A stretch of 34,137 nucleotides of DNA from CAZUZS01 sp964624795 (GCA_964624795.1 CAZUZS010000058.1:1-34137); one strand, 5' to 3'. Counted from the first letter of the stretch, positions 1 to 9,495 are shown. The notes: generated by a model from the letters alone, not told the origin. A program made the numbers and translations.

Positions 1-698
1 GCTTCTCTTATTAGCCCTAAATTGCTTTTTACTTTTTCCCCATTTTCCAGATAGATTGTATCTTCCATCCCCATTCGGCCGTCGTAGCCTCTCTTCTTTG
101 CTTCGCGCAAGAGATCCCAGGCCACCGAATTAAATCCGTGTAGTAATCTTTTTGTTTTTATATTATTCACGTCGAGCACATTTTCGATTTCATTAATTGT
201 GCTAACTGCGCCAGCCAAATTCTCCTCTTCCGGCTCAATCAATATCCTGCAAACTCCTGCACTGAGTTTACTCTTTACAAATATTTCCGCTGCTTTTTTC
301 TCATTTAGACCGACCTCAACATAGATTCCTCTTTCGATCAGTCTTCCGGCCACTTCAAGGGCATTTTCTTCGATCATATTTACTGAAATAAAATCCGGGA
401 GGTGAGTCCAGTTCTTGATATAATCTATTCTTTTCGTAAAATTCGGCTCAATCCAGCCGCCGGAGCTAATTCCAATTTGGATGTTCCGCGAGATACGCTT
501 CACTCTTGTAACCAGGCTGTCCACATCATCCGGTTTCAGGCTCTCATTTTCGTTCTTGTCATAAGAATGAATATGAAAAACTTGGTAGCCGATTTCATAG
601 ATTGCCCTTACTTCATTTTCAATCTCATCAAGTGACTGCGGAATATGTTGATTCTCCGATTTTGGTCTTGCACCGTTTAACGCAACTTTTAGTAGCAC
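1..698 (-). CDS. Beta-keto acid cleavage enzyme (BKACE/DUF849, Kce family), 3' end off the window
   Basis: Reading the minus strand from a GTG at 698 gives about 232 residues without a stop, running off base 1. The N-terminus reads LLKVALNGARPK, as in BKACE proteins. The metal-binding HIH pair is in VFHIHSYD, a GISSGGW segment follows, and the C-terminal part has RMGMEDTIYL, matching the family's R-G-ED motif whose Glu is a zinc ligand. Known members (for example Kce of lysine fermentation) condense a beta-keto acid with acetyl-CoA and split it to acetoacetyl-CoA and a new CoA ester; the substrate here cannot be told. The start is inferred: AGGGAAAAA precedes the GTG, and the frame has a stop upstream with no ATG between. 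About 40-60 C-terminal residues should lie outside. The gene is much more AT-rich than its neighbours, suggesting different ancestry. Confidence 0.85.
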   Translation of the reverse strand, partial: MLLKVALNGARPKSENQHIPQSLDEIENEVRAIYEIGYQVFHIHSYDKNENESLKPDDVDSLVTRVKRISRNIQIGISSGGWIEPNFTKRIDYIKNWTHLPDFISVNMIEENALEVAGRLIERGIYVEVGLNEKKAAEIFVKSKLSAGVCRILIEPEEENLAGAVSTINEIENVLDVNNIKTKRLLHGFNSVAWDLLREAKKRGYDGRMGMEDTIYLENGEKVKSNLGLIRE

Positions 699-1024
699 TT
701 TTTCCCTTTCTGTTACGAGGTGGCCATGCAGAAATTAAACAAACTAATATAGCAATCCAGGCATCGTGCATCCAGTATATTTAAGGGACTTTGATCTTAC
801 CTGTCTGGAACATCATGAAATTATTTCATTCCATGATGCGAAAAGGGAAATCTAAAGTTTTGCAATCAGATTTCCTGACAAAAGCATTCCCTATTAGGGC
901 AGCCTGGGAATGACGCCTTTCTGTGTGGATGGCCCTCCCCAAAAAATTTTCCCATTGATAATTCCCGGCCAAAATAATAACTTCATCGGAAAGTTATGAA
1001 TATTAACTATTGGAGGCGTTTTTT
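699..1024. other. Divergent intergenic region with three consecutive inverted repeats
   Basis: No gene is seen between the two divergent genes. Three hairpin-forming pairs lie in a row: CATCATG 811-817 with CATGATG 832-838; GGAAATCT 846-853 with AGATTTCC 868-875; CATTCCC 885-891 with GGGAATG 906-912. The region must carry promoters for both genes, but I could not pick convincing -35/-10 boxes. The GGAGG at 1012-1016 is the ribosome binding site of the aldehyde dehydrogenase. Confidence 0.6.
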
Positions 1025-2566
1025 ATGAAACTTGATTTGTCATTTTTAAAAGATTTGGGAATTGAGAAAAAAATATACGGCGCCAGTTACGGGGAGTGGA
1101 TCCGCAATGACGAAGCGCCGATTCTGAAGGACATTACGCCCATCACCGGCGAGGTGATTGCCGAGATTCACCAGGCCGGCCCGGACGATTACGAAACTGT
1201 CATCAGCCATGCGCAGGAGGCTTTCGCCGTGTGGCGCAATATTCCGGCACCCAAGCGTGGCGAGGTGGTGCGGTTGATCGGCGAGGAGCTGCGCAAGTTC
1301 AAGGAGCCGTTGGGCAAGCTGGTGAGCCTGGAGATGGGCAAAATTCTGCCGGAGGGCAAAGGCGAAGTGCAGGAGATGATCGATATTGCCGATTTCTCGG
1401 TGGGACTGAGCCGGCAGCTTTACGGCCTGACAATTGCCAGCGAGCGCCCGCAGCACCGCATGTACGAGCAGTGGCTGCCGCTCGGCCCGGTGGGAATCAT
1501 CACCGCCTTCAATTTTCCGGTGGCGGTTTGGTCGTGGAATGCGCTGCTGGCGGCAGTGTGCGGCGATGTGATGATCTGGAAGCCCAGCAGCCAGGCGCCG
1601 CTGTGCGGCATCGCCATCCAGAATATCGTTGACCGGGTAACCGGCCGGCAGGGACTCCCCAAAGGCATTTTCAACACCCTGATTGGCCCCGGCTCAATTG
1701 TCGGCCAGAAAATGCTGGAGGACCGCCAGATTCCTCTCATCAGCTTCACCGGCAGCATTCCCATGGGACGCCGGGTGGCAAAACATGTCGGCGCACGGCT
1801 GGGGAAATCGCTCCTGGAATTGGGCGGAAATAATGCTATTATCATCACCGAAACTGCGGACCTGAAAATGGCGCTGCGGGCTGTGTTGTTCGCGGCAGTT
1901 GGAACTGCCGGTCAGCGCTGCACCACCACCCGCCGGCTCATCATTCACGAAAGCGTCTATGACAAATTTGTCGATCAGCTCATGAACGCCTACAAGCAGG
2001 TGACCATCGGGAATCCGCTGGAAGAAGGTATTCTGATGGGACCGATGGTTGATCGCGCAGCGGTGGAAGTGATGCAGGATGCTATCGATAAGCTGAAATC
2101 GCAGGGCGGGAAAGTGCTTTATGGCGGCGAGGTGCTGGATGGCGAGCAATACCAGGGCGGCTGCTATGTGCGCCCCTGTATCGCCCAGGCGGAAAACCAC
2201 TACGACATCGTGCAGCACGAAACATTTGCGCCCATACTCTACGTGATGAAATACAAAACAAAAGAGGAAGCGCTGACGATGCATAACGGCGTGACTCAGG
2301 GACTTTCGTCCGCCATGTTCTCCAACAATATGAAAGAGGTGGAATATTTCCTCGGGCCGGAAGGCTCCGATTGCGGAATTGCCAATGTCAATATCGGAAC
2401 CAGCGGTGCGGAAATCGGCGGTGCGTTTGGCGGCGAAAAAGACACCGGCGGCGGGCGGGAATCCGGCTCCGACTCATGGAAAGCCTACATGCGGCGGCAG
2501 ACCGTGACCAAGAACTGGGGAGAAGAGCTGCCCCTGGCGCAAGGCATCAAGTTTGGGGATGTGTAA
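1025..2566 (+). CDS. ALDH7-type aldehyde dehydrogenase (alpha-aminoadipic semialdehyde / piperideine-6-carboxylate dehydrogenase-like)
   Basis: A 513-residue NAD(P)-dependent aldehyde dehydrogenase of normal length. The catalytic cysteine is C299 in GTAGQRCTTTRRL and the general base is E265 in LLELGGNN; both segments are typical of the ALDH7/antiquitin subfamily, whose members oxidise alpha-aminoadipic semialdehyde in lysine catabolism or betaine and other aldehydes. The FNFPVAVWSWN segment and the C-terminal GGAFGGEKDTGGGRESGSDSWK also match ALDH7. I choose ATG 1025 because GGAGG at 1012-1016 sits 8 bases before it; the frame is open slightly further to a TTG at 1010, which overlaps that site. 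No lysine-catabolism partner is adjacent on this strand, so the substrate is inferred from subfamily only. The protein should be cytoplasmic. Confidence 0.93.
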   Translation: MKLDLSFLKDLGIEKKIYGASYGEWIRNDEAPILKDITPITGEVIAEIHQAGPDDYETVISHAQEAFAVWRNIPAPKRGEVVRLIGEELRKFKEPLGKLVSLEMGKILPEGKGEVQEMIDIADFSVGLSRQLYGLTIASERPQHRMYEQWLPLGPVGIITAFNFPVAVWSWNALLAAVCGDVMIWKPSSQAPLCGIAIQNIVDRVTGRQGLPKGIFNTLIGPGSIVGQKMLEDRQIPLISFTGSIPMGRRVAKHVGARLGKSLLELGGNNAIIITETADLKMALRAVLFAAVGTAGQRCTTTRRLIIHESVYDKFVDQLMNAYKQVTIGNPLEEGILMGPMVDRAAVEVMQDAIDKLKSQGGKVLYGGEVLDGEQYQGGCYVRPCIAQAENHYDIVQHETFAPILYVMKYKTKEEALTMHNGVTQGLSSAMFSNNMKEVEYFLGPEGSDCGIANVNIGTSGAEIGGAFGGEKDTGGGRESGSDSWKAYMRRQTVTKNWGEELPLAQGIKFGDV

Positions 2567-2978
2567 GCAATAAGTCAAACGTGAAACGTGAAAGGTGAAA
2601 GATGAGACGCGCAGGGTGCGCGGGATTCTGAGAATGGGGGCAGGACAATCTTCTCGGAGGTGTCCCAGGCAGCATCCCGCGCAGCGTCAATAGATGAATA
2701 GCCCCCGTATTGAGAATAAATGGTGATCAAAGTGGTTCCAGTTTCGCCCAATCGCCGGATGTCACCTTCTTCGATTCTCGAAATCGCTATGCACTCTGCG
2801 CTTTGCGAACGGCTATTACGATTAAGATTAGGGTAACGCGCACGACGCAACCATTGGCGATGGATACTCGCCGGCTTCCCCCTTCGCCATGCGCTATGCT
2901 CCAGGCCCTATGCGCCCCGCTAAATATTTCCCGAAATTTACCGATAACAAATCTAAGTTTATAAAAAATGAGGACGGC
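2567..2978. other. 412-base intergenic region with dispersed-repeat-like words
   Basis: No convincing gene. It starts with GTCAAACGTGAAACGTGAAA (2574-2593), identical to a copy at 19848-19867. Near its end are repeated words of the type ATGCGCTATGC and CCCTATGCGCC (2888-2920). The reading frame of the downstream gene stays open back to 2889 only because this repetitive stretch has no stop; it is not thought to be translated. Confidence 0.55.
2574..2593. repeat. Dispersed 20-base repeat, copy 1
   Basis: GTCAAACGTGAAACGTGAAA, itself an internal tandem of ACGTGAA, is present exactly again at 19848-19867. Both copies lie just after the stop codon of a plus-strand gene and are followed by variants of GTGAAA and by ATGAGA. 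Confidence 0.85.
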
Positions 2979-3509
2979 ATGAAGAGTCTGTGGGAAAACA
3001 TTTTTAAAGGCCGCAACGAATCGGAGCGGAGCATCCTGACTATTCTCAAAAATATCCCCATATTTGAGGAGCTTTCCGACAAAGAGCTGGGAGCCATCGA
3101 ACGGATTCTGCACGAGCGCACCTACAAAGAAGGCGAGCTGATTTTTCACCAGGGGGACGCCGGGGTTGGAATGTATATCATAGAGAAAGGCCGGATCGAC
3201 ATTCGGCTGGAGCCTTCCGGGCAGGTGGTTGCCACGCTGAACGAAGGAGAATTCTTCGGAGAACTGGCCCTGCTGGATGACTCAGCCCGTTCGGCCACCG
3301 CGGTCGCTGCAACTGATTGCAAAATGCTGGGCTTTTTTCAACCAGATCTTTTTGGCCTGATCGACCGAAACCCGCGTCTTGGGGTGAAGTTGGTTCTGCG
3401 CCTGGCCGGGATTATCGGCGACCGGTTGAAGGCCGCTAATCAGGAAAACCAGGAGATGCGGAAAGAACTAAAGCTTCTCCGGGAAAAAGAGGAGCAAAGC
3501 GCACAATGA
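2979..3509 (+). CDS. Cyclic nucleotide-binding domain protein
   Basis: A 176-residue protein with one CAP-type cNMP-binding domain (about residues 25-145). It has the beta-roll sequence FHQGDAGVGMYIIEKG and the phosphate-binding cassette GEFFGELALLDDSARSATA, including the Glu and Arg that hold cyclic nucleotide in this family. After the domain there is no helix-turn-helix, only a charged helix rich in E, K and Q that may form a coiled coil, so it is not a CRP/FNR-type repressor or activator. I place the start at ATG 2979 (AGGA at 2971-2974), since the upstream open frame is repeat sequence. Its stop overlaps the next start as ATGA, so the two are probably translationally coupled, suggesting a role as a sensor for the transporter. 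Ligand unknown. Confidence 0.85.
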   Translation: MKSLWENIFKGRNESERSILTILKNIPIFEELSDKELGAIERILHERTYKEGELIFHQGDAGVGMYIIEKGRIDIRLEPSGQVVATLNEGEFFGELALLDDSARSATAVAATDCKMLGFFQPDLFGLIDRNPRLGVKLVLRLAGIIGDRLKAANQENQEMRKELKLLREKEEQSAQ

Positions 3510-4531
3510 ACCGCTACGTCAAACTGTTTTTCTTCTTGCTGATTTTAGCCGGTGCCCTGTTCTTCCTTCATTCTATTGCGCCGTTAGTAAGAATTCTGAT
3601 CGTTTCGGCACTGCTCGCCTACATCCTGGACCCGCTGGCCAGCGCGCTGGAAGCGAAAGGTTTGGGACGTTCCCTGGCCACGCTGGTGGTGTTCGCCTCG
3701 ATCATGGCAATTATTGCCGGCTTTGTTCTCCTCATTTTGCCAACTATTACGGCGGAGAGCAAGGCCATCCAGGAAGGAATTGCCAGCGGCAAGGCCAAAG
3801 CCTTCTTTGCTCAAATTGAACCGACGCTGCGTGAGCGACTTGCATTCCTGGGAATTCAGGATCTCAATCTGACCGAAAAATTGCAATCGCTGGTCAGCAA
3901 ATTCGGGCAGCAAATTTTCAGTTACCTGCTGAATGCTGTGTCTCTGGTAACCAATCTGGTGATCATCCCCTTCATAATGTTTTTCCTCATCAAAGATGGC
4001 AGCGAAATTAAAAAAAGCATCATCAGCCTGGTGCCCAATCGCTATTTTGAATACAGCCTGACCGTTGTTCATAAAATGGACTTGCAGTTGGGAAATTACC
4101 TGCGTGGTCAGTTTATGGATGCGCTCATCATCGGCATCCTGAGCATCGTTGCCTTGTGGATTCTGGGCATCGACTATTTTATCGTGATCGGCGCCTTCGC
4201 CGGTTTGGCGAATCTCATTCCCTACGTTGGCCCCATCGCCGGAGCGGTTCCGGCCATCATTGTTTCGGTGATGCAGACCGGCAATTTCTCCCAAGTTTTG
4301 TGGATCGCGGTAGCGTTTACGGCGGTTCAGTTGGTGGATAACGTGCTGGTGCAGCCGCTGGTGGTTGCCAAAACGGTAAATCTGCATCCGCTGCTGGTGT
4401 TGCTGGTGGTGATTATCGGCGGACAGTTTTTCGGCGTGCTGGGAATGCTGCTGGCGGTTCCGGCAACCGGCGTCATAAAGGTTGTCGCCCAGGAAAGTGT
4501 CAAGACTTTCAAGCAGTACCGGTTTGATTAA
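3506..4531 (+). CDS. AI-2E/PerM family membrane transporter
   Basis: A 341-residue polytopic membrane protein with the layout of the AI-2E exporter (PerM/TqsA, DUF20) family. Two or three N-terminal hydrophobic helices come first, then a soluble stretch (about residues 90-135), then a cluster of hydrophobic segments. It carries the family motif IPYVGPIAGAVPA at about residues 238-250 and QLVDNVLVQPLVV further on. Characterised members export AI-2, move auxin-like solutes or act as Na+/H+ antiporters, so the substrate is open. The start overlaps the stop of the cNMP-binding gene by four bases, giving a two-gene operon. About 200 bases without a gene follow. Confidence 0.9.
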   Translation: MNRYVKLFFFLLILAGALFFLHSIAPLVRILIVSALLAYILDPLASALEAKGLGRSLATLVVFASIMAIIAGFVLLILPTITAESKAIQEGIASGKAKAFFAQIEPTLRERLAFLGIQDLNLTEKLQSLVSKFGQQIFSYLLNAVSLVTNLVIIPFIMFFLIKDGSEIKKSIISLVPNRYFEYSLTVVHKMDLQLGNYLRGQFMDALIIGILSIVALWILGIDYFIVIGAFAGLANLIPYVGPIAGAVPAIIVSVMQTGNFSQVLWIAVAFTAVQLVDNVLVQPLVVAKTVNLHPLLVLLVVIIGGQFFGVLGMLLAVPATGVIKVVAQESVKTFKQYRFD

Positions 4532-4734
4532 ACTTTTTGTCCGCTGGCGCGAAAAATACCCGGCTCCATTCTACCGGAAACCGTTATATTTAACTCACAA
4601 GAACATCTTCCAGGCTCCGGATAAAAATAAATTCCGTTGTAGCGGTGGCAATAAACAATTATTTACCTTACCTTTTGGTGTTAACTGAATAGTTGTGAAG
4701 TGCAGGATATTTTTACGACCGCTATGATGTGAAT

Positions 4735-5691
4735 ATGAAGATTCAACAGCTTTCCCCGGATGAAATAGTTTATTCCACTCAATATTGTTACCACTTTGAA
4801 TTGGAACTGCCGGATTTGGAACGTTCCATCAAGTCGGCTGGTGTTCTGCGGCCGGTCTGGGTAGTGGCAAGAGAGAAACCTTTGCTAATCGACGGTCATC
4901 GCCGCTTGCATATTTCTCAAAAATTGAAAATCGAAACCATTCCGGTTCAGGTATTTGCGGGTGACGAATTGGCAAAAACCTACATCCTCGGTCTGCAGCT
5001 CAACCTGGCGCGGGGCGATTTGAGCATGATGGAGAAGCTGCGCGCTTTTCATATCGCAAAGCGAAATTTCTCTTCGGGAACCGTGGGTGAAGTAACCAAC
5101 CTGCTTGAATTTTCACATCTTCCGCGTCTGGCGGAAATTGAGAAAAAGTTGTTTGCGCTGCCGGATTGGGTGCACGGCTACTTCCACCAGGCGGATATTG
5201 GGCTGCGAATGATGCAGCGCCTGCTGGACTATCCGTTTCCGGAATACGAGCCGTGGTTCCGGGCCGGTTTTCAGCTTAATATCAAGGGGACCGAGCTTTC
5301 CGGGCTGCTGGATCAAATCCGGGACATTTCGTTAAGAGATGAAGTAAGTGCTGACGCATTGTGGAAGATGCTGAACAGTTCGGGTTTTCTCAAAGAATCT
5401 TTATCTCCCCAGCAAAAAGTGGGCGCGATAAAAAAATGGATGGCAGAAAAGCGCAACCCGGTTTTGACGCAAATCCGTAAAGCGGTGCAGGAAACCGCCG
5501 GCAAAGTGGAGAAAACCATGCCCGGAAATTGCCATGTCGGCTGGGACCCATCGCTGGAAGATCCTGCGATATCACTGAATTTTCGCTTTAAAACATTTGA
5601 CGAATTGCAGGAAATTATTAATAAAATTCAGGACGAAAAGATGCAGCAGGAGCTGAGCCGGCTGTTAGATAAAATGAATCAATTACCATAG
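4735..5691 (+). CDS. Solitary ParB/sulfiredoxin-domain protein
   Basis: A protein of about 318 residues whose N-terminal 110 residues look like a ParB-type domain: an LSPDEI start, a segment SIKSAGVLRPVWVV, the signature box LLIDGHRRL (compare GERR in ParB), then QLNLARGDLSMMEKLRAF, equivalent to the 'N.qR..L...E' helix. The remaining 200 residues match nothing I recognise; the end is helical and charged. No parA lies nearby, so chromosome partition is unlikely, and ParB-like CTPase, nuclease or kinase roles are all possible. The start is uncertain: no good ribosome site is visible, and a GTG at 4729 is also in frame. It stands alone, with gaps of about 200 and 155 bases either side. Confidence 0.72.
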   Translation: MKIQQLSPDEIVYSTQYCYHFELELPDLERSIKSAGVLRPVWVVAREKPLLIDGHRRLHISQKLKIETIPVQVFAGDELAKTYILGLQLNLARGDLSMMEKLRAFHIAKRNFSSGTVGEVTNLLEFSHLPRLAEIEKKLFALPDWVHGYFHQADIGLRMMQRLLDYPFPEYEPWFRAGFQLNIKGTELSGLLDQIRDISLRDEVSADALWKMLNSSGFLKESLSPQQKVGAIKKWMAEKRNPVLTQIRKAVQETAGKVEKTMPGNCHVGWDPSLEDPAISLNFRFKTFDELQEIINKIQDEKMQQELSRLLDKMNQLP

Positions 5692-5847
5692 CCATTCGGT
5701 TCATTTCTTACAGAGAGTATTCCGTGAGGACAGAACTTGTAATTAAACATCCGTGGTCGAAGTAAAGCGAACGAGTAGTAAGCAAACTATGCGGTTTTAA
5801 TCCAGTTAATCATGTCAAAAATTCTTTAACCTACCTGAGGAGGCCAA

Positions 5848-6890
5848 ATGAGCAAAATTAACCGACGCGATTTTATAAAAAACTCGGTGCTGGCTGGTGC
5901 CGGGCTGGGTCTGGCGCCTGCAATGTGGAAAGAAGCCGGCGCGCAGCAGACGAAAGGGATGGTGAAACCGGCACACCCCGCGGTGGTTTCCAGCGCCAAC
6001 GGCGAGCACGCCACTGCCCGGGCGATGGAGCTTTTGAAGGGCGGGAGCGATCCGTTGGATGCGGTGATTGCCGGGGTTAACCTGGTGGAAGATGATCCAA
6101 ACGATATTTCGGTGGGTTACGGCGGACTACCCAACGAGGACGGGGTGGTGCAACTGGATTCCTCGGTGATGCACGGCCCGACCCACAACGCTGGCGCAGT
6201 TGGCGCACTGGAAGGAATTAAGAATCCTTCGAAAGTTGCTAAACTTGTAATGGAACGGACTGATCACGTGCTGCTAGTCGGCAAAGGTGCGCAGGAATTT
6301 GCAAAAGCGCATGGTTTTCCCATCGAGAACCTGCTCACCGATAAGGCACGCGAAATCTGGCTCTATTGGAAGGAAACGTTAAACGATAAAGACGATTGGT
6401 TTCCGCCACCGCCGGACGAGGTGAGCGAGGAGGTGAAGAAGTTCTTTCATCTGCACGGCACCATAAACTGCTGTGCGGTAGATGCCAACGGCGATCTGGC
6501 GGGTGTGACAACCACCAGCGGGCTGTTCTTTAAAATTCCGGGAAGGGTAGGGGATTCGCCTATCATTGGCGCCGGGCTGTATGTGGATAACGAGGTTGGC
6601 GCTGCCGGCTCAACCGGCAGGGGCGAAGCAAATCTGAAAAACCTGACCAGCTTTATGGTAGTGGAATTCATGCGGATGGGCAAATCGCCGACCGATGCAT
6701 GTCTGGCGGCTTGCCAACGGATTGCCGACCACACCAAGCTGCCCTACCTTCTGGATGATAAGAAACGTCCCAATTTCGACGTGAAATTTTATGCGGTTAA
6801 CAAGAAAGGCGAGTGGGGAGGCGCAGCCATCTACAGCGGCGGAAAGATGTGGGTTTACGACGGAACCGGCCATCGCCTGGAAGAAATGGC
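5848..6890 (+). CDS. Tat-exported N4-(beta-N-acetylglucosaminyl)-L-asparaginase-type hydrolase, cut by gap
   Basis: The frame starts at ATG 5848 after GAGGAGG (5838-5844). It opens with a twin-arginine signal, NRRDFIKNSVLAGAGLGLAPA, so the enzyme should be exported folded. The rest matches the Ntn-hydrolase glycosylasparaginase/isoaspartyl peptidase family: a DPLDAV segment, GYGGLPNEDG with LDSSVMHG near residue 100, and HGTINCCAVDANGDLAG, where T205 is the expected nucleophile exposed by autocleavage. RVGDSPIIGAGLYVDN and the GSTGRGE loop are also typical. Family members cleave the GlcNAc-Asn bond or beta-aspartyl links. About 347 residues are present; only a short C-terminal tail should be missing behind the 100-N gap. 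It converges with the S9 peptidase on the other side of the gap. Confidence 0.9.
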
Positions 6891-6990
6891 NNNNNNNNNN
6901 NNNNNNNNNNNNNNNNNNNNNNNNNNNNNNNNNNNNNNNNNNNNNNNNNNNNNNNNNNNNNNNNNNNNNNNNNNNNNNNNNNNNNNNNNN
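6891..6990. other. Scaffold gap of 100 N (placeholder size)
   Basis: Exactly 100 N. The two convergent genes on either side both lack their 3' ends, and the peptidase alone lacks its catalytic Asp and His region (probably more than 80 residues). The real gap is therefore probably several hundred bases rather than 100. Confidence 0.95.
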
Positions 6991-8820
6991 GCTGTAATCC
7001 CACATCTCCTCCAGCTTCTGGCCGGAATGCACATACAACTCTTCGTAAGGAATATCGGTAGTTCCCCGCTTGCTGATCAGGTCGCTGATGCCGACAAACA
7101 TGCAGACCGCCCGAACATATTTTGTATAGTAAGTAGCGAACCACGCCGCGGCAAAACCACCGTAAGAGCCGCCGCCCAGGCCAACCCGTTTTTTATCGGC
7201 AATCCCCTGCTTTACCAGGTAATCGATTCCGTCTGCCACATCATCGAACTCGGTGCCGGCCGCCTGGCCGAGGTGTTTTTCCATGGCAAACTTCACCCCG
7301 TAGCCGGTGCTGGCGCGGTAGTTGGGATAGAAAACCGCGTAATCTTTCCCCGCTAAAACCTGTCCGGGAGTAGAATAACCGGTTACCCATTCGTTTGAAT
7401 AGTGGCTTTCCGGTCCGCCGTGTACAAACACAACCAGCGGATAAGCTTTGCCTTCCTGGTAATTGACAGGGTAGAGCAGCAGTCCCTCAATTTCCTGCCC
7501 ATCCCTCGCCGGATAATGAATGATTGCCTGCTTGCCCAATTTCCGGTCCGCCAACCAGGGATTGACGGTGGTCAGCCGTCTCATCTTTTTGCCGGGCTGC
7601 CAAAAAAAGACATCTCCTGGTATTTCCGGCGATTCACCGGCAAAAGCAAAATGTTTGAAATCCGGGGTATAGCTTGGCGCACCGAAGATGACCCCGTTGT
7701 CCCGCGAGTTCAGGATGATCTTGCGCTCGCCGCCGGTGAGTTTGACCGTACTGAGTGTTCGCCAGACGCCTTCCCCCGCCCTGTAGAGTAACGTGTTGCT
7801 GTCTTTCCAGCCAACCCATTCCACGTGCCCCTTGAAATCCGGGATGGTCAGGTTGCGGGCTTCTCCTCCGCTGACCGGGATCACATGGGCCTGGCTTACC
7901 GCGTGGTCGCTCTGTTCGCTGGCCGCTGCATAGGCGAGATATTTCCCGTCCGGGCTGAAGGCATAATTGCCCAACTTTCCCGGGTTGTGGGTAAGCTGGG
8001 TTAACTTCTTTGTCGCAGGGTTGAGCAAATATATTTTCTGAAACATATATTTGTAATCGATCAGATTCTTCTCTGACGCCGCTACCGCGATGGTCTTGCC
8101 GTCCGGTGAAAATTCCAGCGACCAGATAGTGATGCCGTCTGTCAACTGCTGCGGCTCGCCATCGGCAGCATATTTGCCAACGCTAATGGTGTAGAGATTT
8201 TGATGTTTCCAGTCTTCATCATAAAAAATGAAGTTGAATCCTTTCTTATCCAACGCCTTCTGGCGTTTGGTTTCGGGAGTTGTAGCGAGATAGGCAATTT
8301 GCTTTCCGGTGGGATTCCAGGCAAAATCCGCCACGCTGGTCTCGCTGTTGGTGATTTGCTGTGCCTCGCCGCCGTTCACCGGGATCATCCACACCTGCCG
8401 TTTCGCCTTTTCGCCGCCTCTTGCCAGGTAAGCAATGGCAGAACCGTCCGGCCGCCAGGCAATACCGGAAACATTCACTTTGCCGGTGATGAACGGGCGA
8501 ATCTCGCCGGTTTTCACTGAAACCAGGTAAAGCTCGCTGTATGCGCCGCCCGGTTCCGCATCAGGTTGCCGTGGAACCCTCACGGTGTAAGCAATGAATT
8601 CTCCGTTGGGGCTTATTTCCGCCGCCGAAACGGATTTCAGGTTTAAGACATCCTGCGGTGAGAGCGCATCAGCCGCCCAAAGATGCAGCGCCGGCAGAAT
8701 AATGAGAAAGAAAACAATTAATAATGCAGGCAGCGATTTCACCGCCTTTTTGTTCCGAACAGAGAATTCCGCCCGTCGGGCAAGTATCCATAAACCAAAA
8801 TTTCTTTGATTATCTGGCAT
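6991..8820 (-). CDS. Secreted S9 family peptidase (prolyl oligopeptidase/acylaminoacyl-peptidase type), 3' end in gap
   Basis: About 610 residues are visible. A hydrophobic segment near residues 28-50 ending LHLWAADA looks like a Sec signal preceded by an unusually long basic leader. Residues 60-390 show WD40/TolB-like propeller repeats (SPNGEFIAY, RPDGSAIAY, SPDGKTIAV, SPDGKYLAY). An alpha/beta hydrolase domain follows, with VVFVHGGPE (oxyanion region) and the nucleophile elbow GGGSYGGF (Ser about 552). The catalytic Asp and His are lost in the gap. I choose ATG 8820, with AAGGAG upstream, over the TTG one codon earlier. Such enzymes remove or cut short peptides outside the cytoplasm. It is divergent from the cold-shock gene. 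Confidence 0.93.
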
Positions 8821-9294
8821 CAAAAACTCCTTCTGAAGTTTGATTATGGGGTTTGCATTGTAATTTGCTTGTCGATGTTATCCGGATCCCACTTCATAAA
8901 TTGGAGAGGAAACATTCAACTCTTTGAAACTGGCTCCTAACTAAGCTAATAGTGCTTCGAATATCAATTATCCACTTCGCCATCTGATATCCGGCTAATG
9001 AAAATAATAAAATACTTTTGCGGACAAATCTATGATTTTCTTTTTTTGAAGGCGGATTCAGGCCAAACTGAAATCATATCTCAATAAAACATGCTTAATC
9101 TTGCGAAAATTTAGGATATTTGCAAAAATGTTTTGATTTATTTATGGATTTTCATTAGGTTATTGTGTAAATAATTTCGTGCCCCGAAGCCGGTTCGCTT
9201 TTAAGTCAAAGAAAAGGTTGAGTTTCCTCTTTGCGAATAAATGAAAACGACTCGGGTGTTCAAGCTTGTTTCAATTTGATGTGAGGTATGTATG
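8821..9294. other. 474-base divergent intergenic region
   Basis: AT-rich and without a gene. It must hold the promoter of the S9 peptidase and the promoter and long leader typical of cold-shock genes. I could not assign boxes by eye. GAGG at 9283-9286 is the cold-shock ribosome binding site. Confidence 0.5.
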
Positions 9295-9495
9295 ATGGTA
9301 AAAGGTAAGGTGAAGTGGTTTAATGAAAAGAAAGGATTCGGTTTCATTGAACGTGAAGAAGGTGATGATGTATTTGTTCACTACAGTTCCATCACAGGAG
9401 ATGGCTTCCGCACGCTTAGCGAAGGGGATGTCGTCGAATTTGAAGTTGAGGATAGCCCGCGAGGCCCTCAAGCGACAAATGTTAGGAAAGCATAG
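9295..9495 (+). CDS. csp: Cold-shock domain protein (CspA family)
   Basis: A 66-residue single cold-shock domain. Both RNA-binding motifs are intact: RNP1 as KGFGFIE and RNP2 as VFVHYSSI, preceded by the family start VKGKVKWFNEKK. It should bind single-stranded nucleic acid and melt RNA structure in the cytoplasm. Two adjacent ATGs (9292 and 9295) are possible; GAGG at 9283-9286 gives 8-base spacing to the second and 5 to the first, so I prefer 9295. A perfect intrinsic terminator follows 18 bases after the stop, so the gene is probably transcribed alone. Confidence 0.96.
   Translation: MVKGKVKWFNEKKGFGFIEREEGDDVFVHYSSITGDGFRTLSEGDVVEFEVEDSPRGPQATNVRKA

Noticed and set aside
1..2566. A lysine-degradation operon made of the BKACE and ALDH7 genes
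   Set aside because: The genes are divergent, differ strongly in base composition, and their best-known lysine roles belong to different pathways.
2889..2978. Extended N-terminus of the cyclic-nucleotide-binding protein
   Set aside because: The added codons are repeat sequence (ATGCGCTATGC type); ATG 2979 has an AGGA site and fits the family length.
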